Assembly: GCF_013408335.1 (NCBI RefSeq)
Contig: NZ_JACBZR010000001.1
Location: forward strand, 186,001-250,000
Reading direction: 5' to 3'
Length of the DNA stretch: 64,000 nucleotides
From: Nocardioides panzhihuensis
GTDB lineage: Bacteria; Actinomycetota; Actinomycetes; Propionibacteriales; Nocardioidaceae
Part shown: positions 51,699 to 60,629 of the stretch, piece by piece
Position numbering within the stretch: position 1 is the stretch's first letter
Layout of the letters: every line of letters begins with the position of its first letter
The notes under the pieces: model-generated
What the model saw: the letters and a program-made list of their open reading frames with translations, nothing else
Told to the model about the DNA's origin: nothing
The model's database searches: none
Program-made: the position numbers and the translations under genes

Positions 51699-52910
51699 AT
51701 GAAGCTGGTGGAGCACTTCGAGCTCGGCCTGGATGCGCCGATCTGCCTGACTTGGGAGCTGACGTACGCGTGCAACCTGGAGTGTGCGCACTGTCTCTCG
51801 AGCAGCGGCCGGCGTGATCCGCGTGAGCTGTCCACGGAGCAGTGCGAGGCGGTGATCGACGAGCTGCAGCGGATGCAGGTGTTCTATGTGAACATCGGCG
51901 GCGGTGAACCGACCGTGCGTCCCGACTTCTGGCACCTGGTCGAATATGCCGTCGCCCACGACGTCGGGGTGAAGTTCTCCACCAACGGTGTCCGGCTCAC
52001 CCCGGAGCGGGCACGGTGGCTGGCGGCCAGCGACTATGTGGACGTCCAGATCTCGCTCGACGGCGCGACCGCCGAGGTCAATGACCGGGTGCGGGGAACG
52101 GGGTCCTACGACACCGCGATCACCGCGTTGCGCAACCTGCACGAGGCGGGCTTCCGCGACGCCAAGGTGAGCGTGGTCTGCACCCGGGAGAACATCGGGC
52201 AGTTCGACGAGTTCAAGGCGATCGCTGACCGGTTCGGAGCGACGCTGCGGCTGACCCGGCTGCGTCCCTCGGGCCGCGGTGCCGATGTGTGGGACGAGCT
52301 GCACCCGTTGCCCGAGCAGCAGCGAGAGCTGTACGAGTGGCTGGTCGCCAACGGTGACAACGTGCTGACGGGGGACTCCTTCTTCCACCTGGCCGCCTTC
52401 GGGCCGGAGGACGGCAGCGGAGCGCTGCCGGGACTGAACCTGTGCGGTGCCGGCCGGGTGGTGTGCCTGATCGACCCGGTCGGCGACGTCTACGCCTGCC
52501 CGTTCGCGATCCACGACCAGTTCCTGGCCGGCAACGTGCTCACCGACGGCGGGTTCCAGAAGGTGTGGCAGACCTCGACGCTCTTCCAGGAGCTGCGCGA
52601 GCCGCAGACCGGTGGCGCCTGCTCCGGGTGCGCCCACTACGACTCCTGTCGTGGCGGTTGCATGGCCGCGAAGTTCTTCACCGGGCTGCCGTTGGATGGG
52701 CCAGATCCCGAGTGCGTCCAGGGATACGGCGAGTCCGCGCTGGCGGGTGCCCGCAGCGTTCCGGCGGCGAGCCAGGACCACTCCCGCGGTGCCCCCAGCC
52801 GCAACGCACCGGTGCTGCTCACCCTCTCCCGACGCCGGCCTGATGCCGATGTTGCCCCGCCGGTGAGCGCGTGCGCGGAGTCGCCATTGGCCGGCTTCGC
52901 TCCCAACTGA
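51699..52910 (+). CDS. mftC: Mycofactocin radical SAM maturase
   Basis: A 403-residue radical SAM/SPASM enzyme. The Fe-S cluster site CNLECAHC is near residue 26-33, GGGEPTVRPDF follows, and SPASM Cys residues appear in NLCGAGRVVCLIDPVGDVYACPF and CSGCAHYDSCRGGC. It oxidatively decarboxylates the C-terminal Tyr of MftA and then forms a C-C bond to Val. Start ATG 51699, GAGGAG upstream. Confidence 0.97.
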   Translation: MKLVEHFELGLDAPICLTWELTYACNLECAHCLSSSGRRDPRELSTEQCEAVIDELQRMQVFYVNIGGGEPTVRPDFWHLVEYAVAHDVGVKFSTNGVRLTPERARWLAASDYVDVQISLDGATAEVNDRVRGTGSYDTAITALRNLHEAGFRDAKVSVVCTRENIGQFDEFKAIADRFGATLRLTRLRPSGRGADVWDELHPLPEQQRELYEWLVANGDNVLTGDSFFHLAAFGPEDGSGALPGLNLCGAGRVVCLIDPVGDVYACPFAIHDQFLAGNVLTDGGFQKVWQTSTLFQELREPQTGGACSGCAHYDSCRGGCMAAKFFTGLPLDGPDPECVQGYGESALAGARSVPAASQDHSRGAPSRNAPVLLTLSRRRPDADVAPPVSACAESPLAGFAPN

Positions 52911-52939
52911 ACCTCTTGACCATAGAAGCGAGATCGAAG

Positions 52940-54190
52940 ATGCCTTGGAAGAACCCGTGGAAGCAGAATCCGTGGTTCGAGTCCGTCGCGGTGGCGCAGG
53001 AGCGTGCCCGCAAGCGCCTGCCGAAGCCCGTGTACGCAGCCCTGCTGGCCGGCTCCGAGCGCGGCCAGACGATTGCGGACAACCAACAGGCCTTCGCCGA
53101 CCTCGGGCTCGCTCCGCACGTCGCCGGCCATCACGACAAGCGCGAACTGTCGACCACCGTGCTCGGCCAGGAGATCGGGTTCCCGGTGATCATCTCGCCC
53201 ACCGGCGTACAGGCTGTGCATCCCGACGGTGAGGTCGCGGTGGCGCGTGCGGCGGCGGCGCGGGGGACGGTGATGGGGTTGTCGAACTTCGCCTCGAAGT
53301 CGGTCGAGGAGGTCGTGGCGGCCAACCCGGCGACGTTCTTCCAGATGTACTGGACCGGTGACCGGGAGGTGATGATCCGCCGGATGCGCCGAGCCCACAC
53401 CGCGGGGGCGAAGGCGCTGATCGCCACCCTCGACTGGTCCTTCTCGATGGGCCGTGACTGGGGCAGCCCGGAGATCCCGGAGAAGGTCGACCTCTCCGCG
53501 ATGCTCAGGTTCGCGCCCCAGGTGATGAGCCGGGGGAAGTGGCTGGCGGCGTACGCCCGCAGCGGCGGCATCCCGGACCTGACCGCTCCCAACCTGGCGC
53601 CGATCGCCGACGACGGCAGCCTGGGGGAGCCGCCCACGTTCTTCGGTGCCTACTACGAGTGGATGACCACCCCGCCGCCGTCGTGGGACGACGTGGCCTG
53701 GATGGTGCGTACCTGGAAGGAACTGAGTGGGGGCAAGCCGTTCATGCTCAAGGGCGTCTGCCGCGTCGACGACGCCCTGCGTGCGGTCGATGCGGGTGTG
53801 GACGCGATCTCGGTCTCCAACCACGGCGGCAACAACCTCGACGGCACCCCGGCCACGATCCGGGTGCTGCCGCCGATCGCCGCCGCGGTGGGCGACCAGA
53901 TCGAGGTGCTCCTCGACGGCGGCGTACGCCGCGGCTCCGACGTCGCCAAGGCCCTCGCCCTGGGCGCCCGCGCGGTGATGGTCGGCCGCGCCTACCTGTG
54001 GGGCCTGGGCGCCAACGGCCAGGCCGGCGTCGAGAACGTCCTCGACATCCTCCGCAACGGCCTCGACTCCGCAGTCCTCGGCATGGGCAAGGCCTCCGTC
54101 CACGACCTCACCCCGGCCGACCTGGTGATCCCCGACGGCTTCGAGCTCGCCCTGGGCCGACCATCGGACCGACCATCGGACCGGCCGTGA
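52940..54190 (+). CDS. mftD: Mycofactocin biosynthesis FMN-dependent deaminase
   Basis: A 416-residue member of the alpha-hydroxy-acid dehydrogenase (lactate oxidase) family: FPVIISPTGVQAVHPDGEVAVARAAAARG, FQMYWTGDRE, ISVSNHGGNNLDGTPATI with the catalytic His-Gly-Gly, and LLDGGVRRGSDVAKALALGARAVMVGR (FMN phosphate). It converts the 3-amino group of the released dipeptide product to a keto group. The C-terminus ends in a short tandem repeat (PSDRPSDRP) from a 12-base DNA duplication. Confidence 0.97.
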   Translation: MPWKNPWKQNPWFESVAVAQERARKRLPKPVYAALLAGSERGQTIADNQQAFADLGLAPHVAGHHDKRELSTTVLGQEIGFPVIISPTGVQAVHPDGEVAVARAAAARGTVMGLSNFASKSVEEVVAANPATFFQMYWTGDREVMIRRMRRAHTAGAKALIATLDWSFSMGRDWGSPEIPEKVDLSAMLRFAPQVMSRGKWLAAYARSGGIPDLTAPNLAPIADDGSLGEPPTFFGAYYEWMTTPPPSWDDVAWMVRTWKELSGGKPFMLKGVCRVDDALRAVDAGVDAISVSNHGGNNLDGTPATIRVLPPIAAAVGDQIEVLLDGGVRRGSDVAKALALGARAVMVGRAYLWGLGANGQAGVENVLDILRNGLDSAVLGMGKASVHDLTPADLVIPDGFELALGRPSDRPSDRP

Positions 54191-54858
54191 GCCTCGCCGA
54201 CCGCCCGTGGCCGGAGATCGTGCCCGGCGGCACCGTCCTGGTGCCGCTGGGCTCCACCGAGCAGCACGGCCCGCACCTGCCCCTGGACGTGGACACCGTG
54301 ATCGCGACCGCGGTCGCCGACGAGCTCGCCCCGCTCACCGGTGCCTCGGTCGCTCCGGCCGTGCCGGTCGGCGCCAGCGGGGAGCACCAGTCCTTCCCCG
54401 GCACTATCTCGATCGGCACCGAGGCGCTGGCCGCGCTGGTCGTAGAGCTCGGCCGGTCGCTGACCACCTGGGCCTCCCGGGTGGTCTTCGTCAACGGCCA
54501 CGGCGGCAACCTCGAGGGGGTCCAGGCCGCGGTCAGGACGCTCCGTGCCGAGGGGCGTGACGTCGCCTGGGTGCCGTGCCAGGTGCCGTACGCCGACCCC
54601 CACGCCGGCCTCACCGAGACCTCGCTGATGCTGCACCTCGCTCCTGAACGGGTGCGCCTGCGCAATGCCGCCCGAGGCAACACCCGTCCGCTGCGCGAGC
54701 TGCTGCCGCGGATGCGGGCCGGGGGCGTGGAGGCTGTCTCGGCCAACGGGGTCCTCGGCGACCCGACCGGTGCCACCGCGGAGATCGGGAAGCGGATCCT
54801 CTCCGAGATGGTCCTCGCCGCCTACGACCGTCTCCGGATCGGTGCGGTGGCGGGGTGA
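54187..54858 (+). CDS. mftE: Mycofactocin precursor peptide peptidase (creatininase family)
   Basis: A 223-residue creatininase-fold metalloprotease, GTG start overlapping the mftD stop. LVPLGSTEQHGPHLPLDVDT carries the metal ligands (Glu, His), followed by GEHQSFPGTISIG, VFVNGHGGNLEG and HAGLTETSLML. It cuts the modified C-terminal dipeptide off MftA. Confidence 0.96.
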   Translation: MSLADRPWPEIVPGGTVLVPLGSTEQHGPHLPLDVDTVIATAVADELAPLTGASVAPAVPVGASGEHQSFPGTISIGTEALAALVVELGRSLTTWASRVVFVNGHGGNLEGVQAAVRTLRAEGRDVAWVPCQVPYADPHAGLTETSLMLHLAPERVRLRNAARGNTRPLRELLPRMRAGGVEAVSANGVLGDPTGATAEIGKRILSEMVLAAYDRLRIGAVAG

Positions 54859-55649
54859 CTCCCGCCGAGACAGGTCGCGTGGCGCTGGTGACCGGCGCCG
54901 CTCGGGGGATCGGCGCGGCGACCGTGCGCGGCCTGGTCGAAGCGGGCGTACACGTCGTCGCGGTCGACTGGTGTGCGGGCACGGACTCGTCGGCCAGCTA
55001 TCCGCAGGCGACCCGGGCCGACCTGGACGCGCTCGTCGCCTCGCTGCCGGCCGGGTGGGTGGAACCGGTCATGGGTGACGTACGAGATCCGGCGGCGCAG
55101 TCCGGCGCCGTCGACGTCGCGAAGGATCGCTGGGGGCGGCTCGACGTCGCGGTCGCCGCCGCGGCGGTGATCGCCGGCGGACGCCCGCTGTGGGAGGACG
55201 CCTCGCTGGACCTGCTGTGGCAGATCGACGTCGCCGGGGTGTGGAACACCGCGGCCGCCGCCGTCCCCGCGATGCTCGCCGGCCCCGACCCGAGCGGCTG
55301 CCGGTTCGTCGCGCTCGCCTCCGCCGCGGGCGCCCACGGGCTGTTCCACCTCGCCGCCTACACCACCGCGAAGCACGCCGTCGTCGGGCTGGTGAAGGGG
55401 CTGGCCGCCGACCTGGCCGGCACCGGGGTGACCGCTTGCGCCGTCTCGCCGGGCTCGACCGACACCGCGATGCTCGCAGCGACCGCCGACCTCTACGCTG
55501 TCGGCCCCGACGACCTTGCCGCACACCAGCTCCTGCGCCGCCGGCTCACGCCGGACGAGGTCGCCGCCACGGTCGTGCACGCCTGCTCGCCCGCCGGTGC
55601 GGTGCTCAACGGCTCGGTCGTCGCCGCCGACGGAGGCTTCGGCGGATGA
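54855..55649 (+). CDS. Mycofactocin-coupled SDR oxidoreductase
   Basis: A 264-residue SDR with TGAARGIG, AAAAVIAGG in place of NNAG, SAAGAHGLFHLAAYTTAKHAVVG with the active Tyr and Lys, and SPGSTDTAMLAATADLY. This matches the mycofactocin-system SDR subfamily, which holds a non-exchangeable NAD(H) that is recycled by mycofactocin. It overlaps both neighbours by four bases. Confidence 0.92.
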   Translation: MTPAETGRVALVTGAARGIGAATVRGLVEAGVHVVAVDWCAGTDSSASYPQATRADLDALVASLPAGWVEPVMGDVRDPAAQSGAVDVAKDRWGRLDVAVAAAAVIAGGRPLWEDASLDLLWQIDVAGVWNTAAAAVPAMLAGPDPSGCRFVALASAAGAHGLFHLAAYTTAKHAVVGLVKGLAADLAGTGVTACAVSPGSTDTAMLAATADLYAVGPDDLAAHQLLRRRLTPDEVAATVVHACSPAGAVLNGSVVAADGGFGG

Positions 55650-57046
55650 TGCTGCCGCCCGGGTTCACGGTGCGGATCCGCGACGACGTACGCCTCCTGC
55701 CCAGCTCCGGAGACGGGCTGGTGCTGGTGGGAGGCTCGCCGCTGCGGTCCGTGCGCCTGGCACCCGCTGCGGCCGACCGTGTCGTGGACCGGCAGGTGCA
55801 GGTCCGTGACGCCGCCTCCGACCTCGTCGTCCGGCGCCTGCTCGACGGCAACCTCGCCGACCCCGGGGGCCTGGAGCCCGTCGACCCCGCCGACCTCACC
55901 GTCGTCGTACCCGCCCGCGACCGCCCCGACCACCTGGACCGCTGCCTGACCGCCCTGCGAGGCAGCCACGTCATCGTCGTCGACGACGCCTCCCGCGATC
56001 CGGAGGCCGTCGCCGAGGTCGTACGCCGCCACGGCGCCAACCTGCTCCCGCTGAGCGACAACCTGGGACCCGCCGGGGCCCGCAACGCCGGGCTCGCCCG
56101 GGTGGCGACCGCGTACGTCGCCTTCGTCGACTCCGACGTCCTGGCCGATCCGGAGATGCTGACCCGGCTGGCGGCACAGCTGGCGGACCCGCGGGTCGCG
56201 CTGGCCGGGCCGCGGGTGTGCGGTCACACCGACAAGGCTCGCCCGGCCTGGTTCGAGCGCTACGACGTGGCCGCCTCCTCGCTGTCGCTGGGCACCAGAG
56301 CCTGCTCGGTCCGCCCAGGCGCAGCCGTCGGCTGGCTCCCCTCGGCCTGCCTGGTCGGCCGCGTCGCGACCCTGCGGGAGGTCGGTGGCTTCGCCGGCGA
56401 CCTGCGCGTCGGGGAGGACGTCGACCTGGTCTGGCGGCTCGTCGAGGCCGGCCACGCGGTCCGCTACGAGCCCGGCCTCGAGGCCCGCCACGAGGTACGC
56501 GGCACCGTGCGCGCCTGGCTCGGCCGCAAGCTCACCTACGGCACCGGCGGCGCCGAGCTCGGCCGCAGGCACGGCGACGCGATCGCCCCCGCGGTGCTCT
56601 CCCCGGCCATGGCCGCAGCCGGAGCCGCCGTCCTGGCCGGCCGCTGGTGGTCAGCGCCGGCCGCGCTGGCCTCGGTGGCGTGGGGCAGCCACGTCGTCGC
56701 GAACGCCCTCCCCGAGATCCCCGGCCGCGACGCCCTCGCCTCCCGCCTTGCCGTCCGGGGACTCGGCTGGTCGCTGCGCCAGGAGTCGGCCCTCCTGCTG
56801 CGCCACTGGTGGCCGCTCACGCTGCTCGCCTGCCTGCTCAGCCGTACCGCTCGCCGGATGGTGCTCGCCGCGCTCGTCGTCGACACCGTCGTCGCCCTCC
56901 ACGAGACCGACGTCCGCCCCACGACCCTCCTCGGCCGCCGCCTCGACGACCTCGCCTACGGTGCGGGACTGTGGCTCGGTGCCCTGAGGAGCCGGTCGGT
57001 ACGGTGCCTGACCCCGCGTCTCGTGAGGTCCCTCTCGGGCCGGTGA
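55646..57046 (+). CDS. mftF: Mycofactocin system glycosyltransferase
   Basis: A 466-residue GT2 enzyme: an N-terminal ~90-residue extension, then VDPADLTVVVPARDRPDHLDRCL, VIVVDDASRDP, FVDSDVLADP (D-x-D) and GGFAGDLRVGEDVDLVWRL, with hydrophobic C-terminal segments (about 330-430) for membrane association. It adds the glucose chain to mycofactocin. Last gene of the locus; ATG 55646, with another ATG three bases on. Confidence 0.95.
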   Translation: MMLPPGFTVRIRDDVRLLPSSGDGLVLVGGSPLRSVRLAPAAADRVVDRQVQVRDAASDLVVRRLLDGNLADPGGLEPVDPADLTVVVPARDRPDHLDRCLTALRGSHVIVVDDASRDPEAVAEVVRRHGANLLPLSDNLGPAGARNAGLARVATAYVAFVDSDVLADPEMLTRLAAQLADPRVALAGPRVCGHTDKARPAWFERYDVAASSLSLGTRACSVRPGAAVGWLPSACLVGRVATLREVGGFAGDLRVGEDVDLVWRLVEAGHAVRYEPGLEARHEVRGTVRAWLGRKLTYGTGGAELGRRHGDAIAPAVLSPAMAAAGAAVLAGRWWSAPAALASVAWGSHVVANALPEIPGRDALASRLAVRGLGWSLRQESALLLRHWWPLTLLACLLSRTARRMVLAALVVDTVVALHETDVRPTTLLGRRLDDLAYGAGLWLGALRSRSVRCLTPRLVRSLSGR

Positions 57047-57215
57047 CCGGCGCGGAGAAGCTCGCGCTCGCCCAGTCGGATGACGGGCTGGAGATCCTGC
57101 TGGCTCAGGTACCGGAGCACGTCAGCGGGTCTCGCCCGTGACAAGCGGGCTTCGACGTCAGGGAAGCAAAATTTCACGATGGGCACGGGTGTTCCCATGG
57201 TGTTCCCGCGGCGTA

Positions 57216-57261
57216 AAATTGAGAATCGCCTCCAACCCAGTTTGACCAGGTCAGAGGCGAT
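57216..57261 (-). terminator. Terminator downstream of tRNA-Lys
   Basis: On the minus strand, ATCGCCTC (from 57261) pairs with GAGGCGAT (57232-57225) around a loop containing a small palindrome TGACCTGGTCA, followed by a T-rich AATTTT. The 225 bases between mftF and the tRNA hold nothing else I recognise. Confidence 0.55.
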
Positions 57262-57272
57262 ATTTTGCCGAG

Positions 57273-57345
<73 letters not shown>

Positions 57346-57444
57346 ACGTCCCGCGAGCTGCTTGCGCGCTCGGCGACGAGAAGAACACTAGCAGCGGGCT
57401 CGGATCGGCCCCAAATCGAGGCTTCGCTGGGGTGAACGGCGTGG

Positions 57445-59022
57445 TCAGCGGAGCTCGAGGACGGCCTGGGCGGCGTTGTGGCCGCCCAAGCCGGAGACGG
57501 CACCGCCGCGTACGGCACCCGAGCCACACAAGAGCACGGTGCCGAGGTCGGTGGCGACGCCCCAGCGGGCGGCGGGGGTGGTCAGATCGGCGTCGTCGGG
57601 GGCCCAGGGCCAGGCGAGGTCGCCGTGGAAGATGTGGCCGCCGGGCATGGCCAGGTCGGCCTCGATCTCCTGGGGGATCTTGGCCTCGATGCACGGCGCC
57701 CCATCCTCAGTCCGCGCGACGACGGAGGCGATCGGGTCGAGCAGGTGCCGGTCGAGGGAGGCGATGGCGCGCTCGACCGCCTGCGCCTTGCGCTCCTCGC
57801 GCGTGGCCGGGTCCTCGAAGAGGGTGGCCGGGGCATGCAGGCCGAAATAGGTGAGGGTCTGGGTGCCGGGCGGAACGTCGCCGAGGATGGAGGGGTCGGT
57901 CAGCGAGTGGCAGTAGACCTCGCCCGGCATCTCGGTCGGCACCGAGCCGGCGGCGGCCTCGGCGTACGCCTTCTCGAGCTCCGAGTAGGACTCACCGAGG
58001 TGGAGGGTGCCGGCGAAGGCGACCTTCGGGTCCTCGCCGGAGCGCAGGCGGGGGAGGCGCTCGAGGAGCATGTTGATCTTGAGCTGGGCACCCACCGGCT
58101 TGGTCGAGACGGAAGGCGTGCGGCCGAGGAGGCCGTCGAGGACGTACGGGGCCAGGCCGGAGAGCACGTAATCGGCCGTCACGGTGTGAGATCCCGAGGC
58201 GTCGGTCCAGGCGACCTCAGCCCCCTCGCCGACCGCACCGCCGCGGATCGAGGTGACGGTCGCGCCGGTGAGGACCTGAGCGCCACCTGCGTACGCAGCC
58301 TTGGTGATCGCCCCGGTGACCGCGCCCATGCCGCCGACCGGGACCCGCCACTCGCCGGTCCCGTTGCCGATCAGGTGGTAGAGGAAGCAGCGGTTCTGGA
58401 TCAGGCTGGTCTCGCCGAGCCCGGCGAAGGTGCCGATCAGGGCGTCGGTCGCGACCACGCCGCGAACCAGGTCGTCGCTGAACCGCCGCTCGATCGCCTC
58501 GCCCAGAGGACGCTCGACGAGGTCACGCCAGATCGGCCCGCCCACCTGTGACCTGATCACATCTCCCGTGGGCAGCGGCGAGGTCAGGGTGGGGGCGACG
58601 ACCCGGGCGAGGTCGGCGACCTCGTCGTAGAACGACTGCCACGCGGCGTACTCCTCATCCGACCCGGTGACCGCGCGGAAGCTCGCGGCGGTGGCTTCGC
58701 CCTCAGGCGTCTCCACGAGCAGGCCGGTGGCCCGCGAGCCGTCGAGGAAGGGCGAGTACGACGCGGTCTGCCGCGACGCGAACTCGATGTCGAGGCCGAG
58801 ATCCTGATGGATCTGCTCGGGGAGCAGCGAGACCAGGTACGAGTAGCGCGAGAGCCGGGTCGGGAAGCCCTCGAACGCCTGCGCGGAGATTGCCGCGCCA
58901 CCGACGTGGTCGAGTCGCTCCAGCACCAGGACCGAGAGGCCCGCCCGGCTCAGGTAGGCCGCGGCGGTGAGACCGTTGTGTCCGCCGCCGGCTACTACTA
59001 CGTCGTACTTCTGGTGCGCCAT
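57445..59022 (-). CDS. Phytoene desaturase-like FAD-dependent oxidoreductase (PYROXD2-type)
   Basis: A 525-residue flavoprotein. Dinucleotide motif VVVAGGGHNGLTAAAYLSRAGLSVLVLERLDHVGGAAIS at the N-terminus and the FAD-closing motif LLCGSGAVRGGAVSGLGGHNAAQAVLEL at the C-terminus. The family covers carotenoid desaturases and poorly known oxidoreductases; no carotenoid genes are nearby, so the substrate is open. Confidence 0.9.
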   Translation of the reverse strand: MAHQKYDVVVAGGGHNGLTAAAYLSRAGLSVLVLERLDHVGGAAISAQAFEGFPTRLSRYSYLVSLLPEQIHQDLGLDIEFASRQTASYSPFLDGSRATGLLVETPEGEATAASFRAVTGSDEEYAAWQSFYDEVADLARVVAPTLTSPLPTGDVIRSQVGGPIWRDLVERPLGEAIERRFSDDLVRGVVATDALIGTFAGLGETSLIQNRCFLYHLIGNGTGEWRVPVGGMGAVTGAITKAAYAGGAQVLTGATVTSIRGGAVGEGAEVAWTDASGSHTVTADYVLSGLAPYVLDGLLGRTPSVSTKPVGAQLKINMLLERLPRLRSGEDPKVAFAGTLHLGESYSELEKAYAEAAAGSVPTEMPGEVYCHSLTDPSILGDVPPGTQTLTYFGLHAPATLFEDPATREERKAQAVERAIASLDRHLLDPIASVVARTEDGAPCIEAKIPQEIEADLAMPGGHIFHGDLAWPWAPDDADLTTPAARWGVATDLGTVLLCGSGAVRGGAVSGLGGHNAAQAVLELR

Positions 59023-59032
59023 GGCCCCGATC

Positions 59033-59449
59033 CTAGGAGGCGGACAAGGCGGCGTTGGCGCGTTCGGTGAGGGTCGTCAGGATCCGGCCGGTCGCGGCGA
59101 GATCCTCGGGCGGGAGATCGGCGAAGAGCGCCTTGGTCACAGGCGCAGAGCGTTCTGTGACCTGCTGCTGGATGCGGGCTCCCGCTGCGGTGAGCGTGAG
59201 GCCCTCGGCGATCAGGCCTCGCTCGATCGCGGCCTCGAGGTGTGACTCGATCTCGGCCGTGGAGCTCTTGATGTTGTCGGCGGTCGTCGCGACGAGATCG
59301 GCGCGTGCGACATCACCTTGGCGCAGGTAGTTGATCATGAGCGCCTGCTCGAAGGTCAGGTCGAAGTCGCCGAGCACGTCGAGGAGGTTCTTGCGGATGG
59401 CGAAGTAGGCAAGGCCCAGGTTGGCGCCGGTGACGGGGGGAGTGGTCAT
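59033..59449 (-). CDS. MarR-like winged-helix protein
   Basis: A 138-residue protein, ATG 59449 behind GGAGACTG. The fold pattern NLGLAYFAIRKNLLDVLGDFDLTFEQALMINYLRQ, TADNIKSSTAEIESHLEAAIERGLIAEGLTLTAAGARI resembles MarR, though less canonical than the neighbour. It lies two bases after the upstream MarR gene and shares its operator. Confidence 0.75.
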   Translation of the reverse strand: MTTPPVTGANLGLAYFAIRKNLLDVLGDFDLTFEQALMINYLRQGDVARADLVATTADNIKSSTAEIESHLEAAIERGLIAEGLTLTAAGARIQQQVTERSAPVTKALFADLPPEDLAATGRILTTLTERANAALSAS

Positions 59450-59451
59450 GA

Positions 59452-59910
59452 TCAGTCTCCAGGTGTGGGATCGGTGTCGATGGGTGCGGCGAGCATCGCC
59501 TCGAGCGCTGCTTGCGCCTCGGCGGCGCGACGGCTGTCGCGGCCACCGAGCGGTGCGGTGAGCTGGTCGAGCAACCGGCTGGTCACCGCGATCGCCTCGC
59601 GGGTCACCTCGGTGCCCTCGGGGGTGATGGCGAGGCGTACGGCCCGGGTGTCCTTGGTGTCTCGGACGCGCTCGACCCAGCCCTTCGCCTCGAGCTGGCG
59701 GGCGAGCTTGGAGACGTACATCGGCTCGAGTCCGGTGAGGTCGGCCAGCTGCTTCTGGGTCGGGGCCCCCGCGGCACGGAGGCCGTGGAGGGAGGCGATG
59801 AGGGAGTACTGCGCGTGGGTGAGACCGAGGGGCGCGAGCGCCCTGTCCATCGACACCCGTAGACGCATGGCCAGGCGCCACGCGACGTACCCGATCGTGT
59901 GCTTGCTCAT
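59452..59910 (-). CDS. MarR-family transcriptional regulator
   Basis: A 152-residue MarR protein: LGLTHAQYSLIASLHGL, GAPTQKQLADLTGLEPMYVSKLARQLEAKGWVERVRDTKDTRAVRLAITPEG (recognition helix and wing). Interleaved inverted repeats lie right before it and suggest autorepression of the two-gene unit. Confidence 0.92.
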   Translation of the reverse strand: MSKHTIGYVAWRLAMRLRVSMDRALAPLGLTHAQYSLIASLHGLRAAGAPTQKQLADLTGLEPMYVSKLARQLEAKGWVERVRDTKDTRAVRLAITPEGTEVTREAIAVTSRLLDQLTAPLGGRDSRRAAEAQAALEAMLAAPIDTDPTPGD

Positions 59911-59921
59911 GGAAGAAACAG

Positions 59922-59950
59922 TACATGTTGATAGTAACCATGTATATCAA
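59922..59950 (-). promoter_or_regulatory. Interleaved inverted repeats, candidate MarR operator
   Basis: TACATG-n11-CATGTA (59922-59944) and TTGATA-n11-TATCAA (59928-59950) overlap with a 6-base offset, 12 bases before the MarR start. TTGATA/TATCAA-type repeats are usual MarR sites. Confidence 0.55.
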
Positions 59951-59986
59951 TTATCGCTGTCGGTGGTCCCTGGCAGGATCAGCCTC

Positions 59987-60367
59987 ATGGCTGAGCGTCC
60001 TGAGGTGCCCCGAGCGATGGTGGCGCGGTTGAGGGAGATCCTCACCGCGTTCCCGAAGTGCATCGAGGAGGACGCCTGGGTAGGTGTGCGCTGGCAGGTC
60101 GGCAAGGCGTCGGTCGCGCACGTCTTCGGTGGTGAGGACCAGCTCTTCCGGATCATGTTCCGCGGTGAGCCTGACGAGGTGGTGGCCTTCGAACACCTGG
60201 GTCATCCCTACTTCAAGGCCGGCTGGGGCGGCAATGTCGTCGGGATGATCCTCGACGACGAGACCGACTGGGACGAGGTCACCGAGCTCCTCACCGACTC
60301 CTACTGCATCCAGGCCCCGGCGAAGCTGGCTGATCTCGTCGAGCGTCCGACCGTGCGGTCGGAGTAG
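59987..60367 (+). CDS. MmcQ/YjbR family DNA-binding protein
   Basis: A 126-residue YjbR-fold protein: VARLREILTAFPKCIEEDAWVGVRWQVGKASVAHVFGGEDQ, YFKAGWGGNVVGMILDDETDWDEVTELLTDSYCIQAPAKL. The family (CyaY-like fold) is thought to bind DNA; its role is unknown. Divergent from the MarR pair, so it may share its control. Confidence 0.88.
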   Translation: MAERPEVPRAMVARLREILTAFPKCIEEDAWVGVRWQVGKASVAHVFGGEDQLFRIMFRGEPDEVVAFEHLGHPYFKAGWGGNVVGMILDDETDWDEVTELLTDSYCIQAPAKLADLVERPTVRSE

Positions 60368-60563
60368 GGCCCGCACGTGCTCGTCGCGCGGTGGTCGTCG
60401 CCGACGTACGCCTGATCGAGACGCTTTCGCTGGTCACGCCCTGGTTTCTCGTGACACCGGCGTTTCCAGCGCTCGCCCGCTGCTCCGCGCTGTGGAAATA
60501 GTCTTGAAGAGTTGGGCCCGGATTGGGACCTTAGGCCCTAGGCCGACGGCTCGCGCTCGGGCA

Positions 60564-60610
60564 TGTTGCCATGGTAAATCAGGAGGAACAGTTTCCTTTC
60601 CGTGGCAACA
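60564..60610 (+). promoter_or_regulatory. Hairpin-forming leader before the lipoprotein gene
   Basis: TGTTGCCA (60564-60571) pairs with TGGCAACA (60603-60610), with inner GGAA/TTCC pairing, just before the AAGGAG of the gene at 60630. It may be a structured 5' leader. The rest of the 262-base gap from 60,368 holds nothing I recognise. Confidence 0.35.
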
Positions 60611-60629
60611 AATTTCATAAGGAGTGCGT

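Noticed and set aside
54160..54184. Short tandem repeat at the 3' end of mftD
   Set aside because: A simple 12-base slippage duplication giving PSDRPSDRP at the C-terminus; probably neutral.
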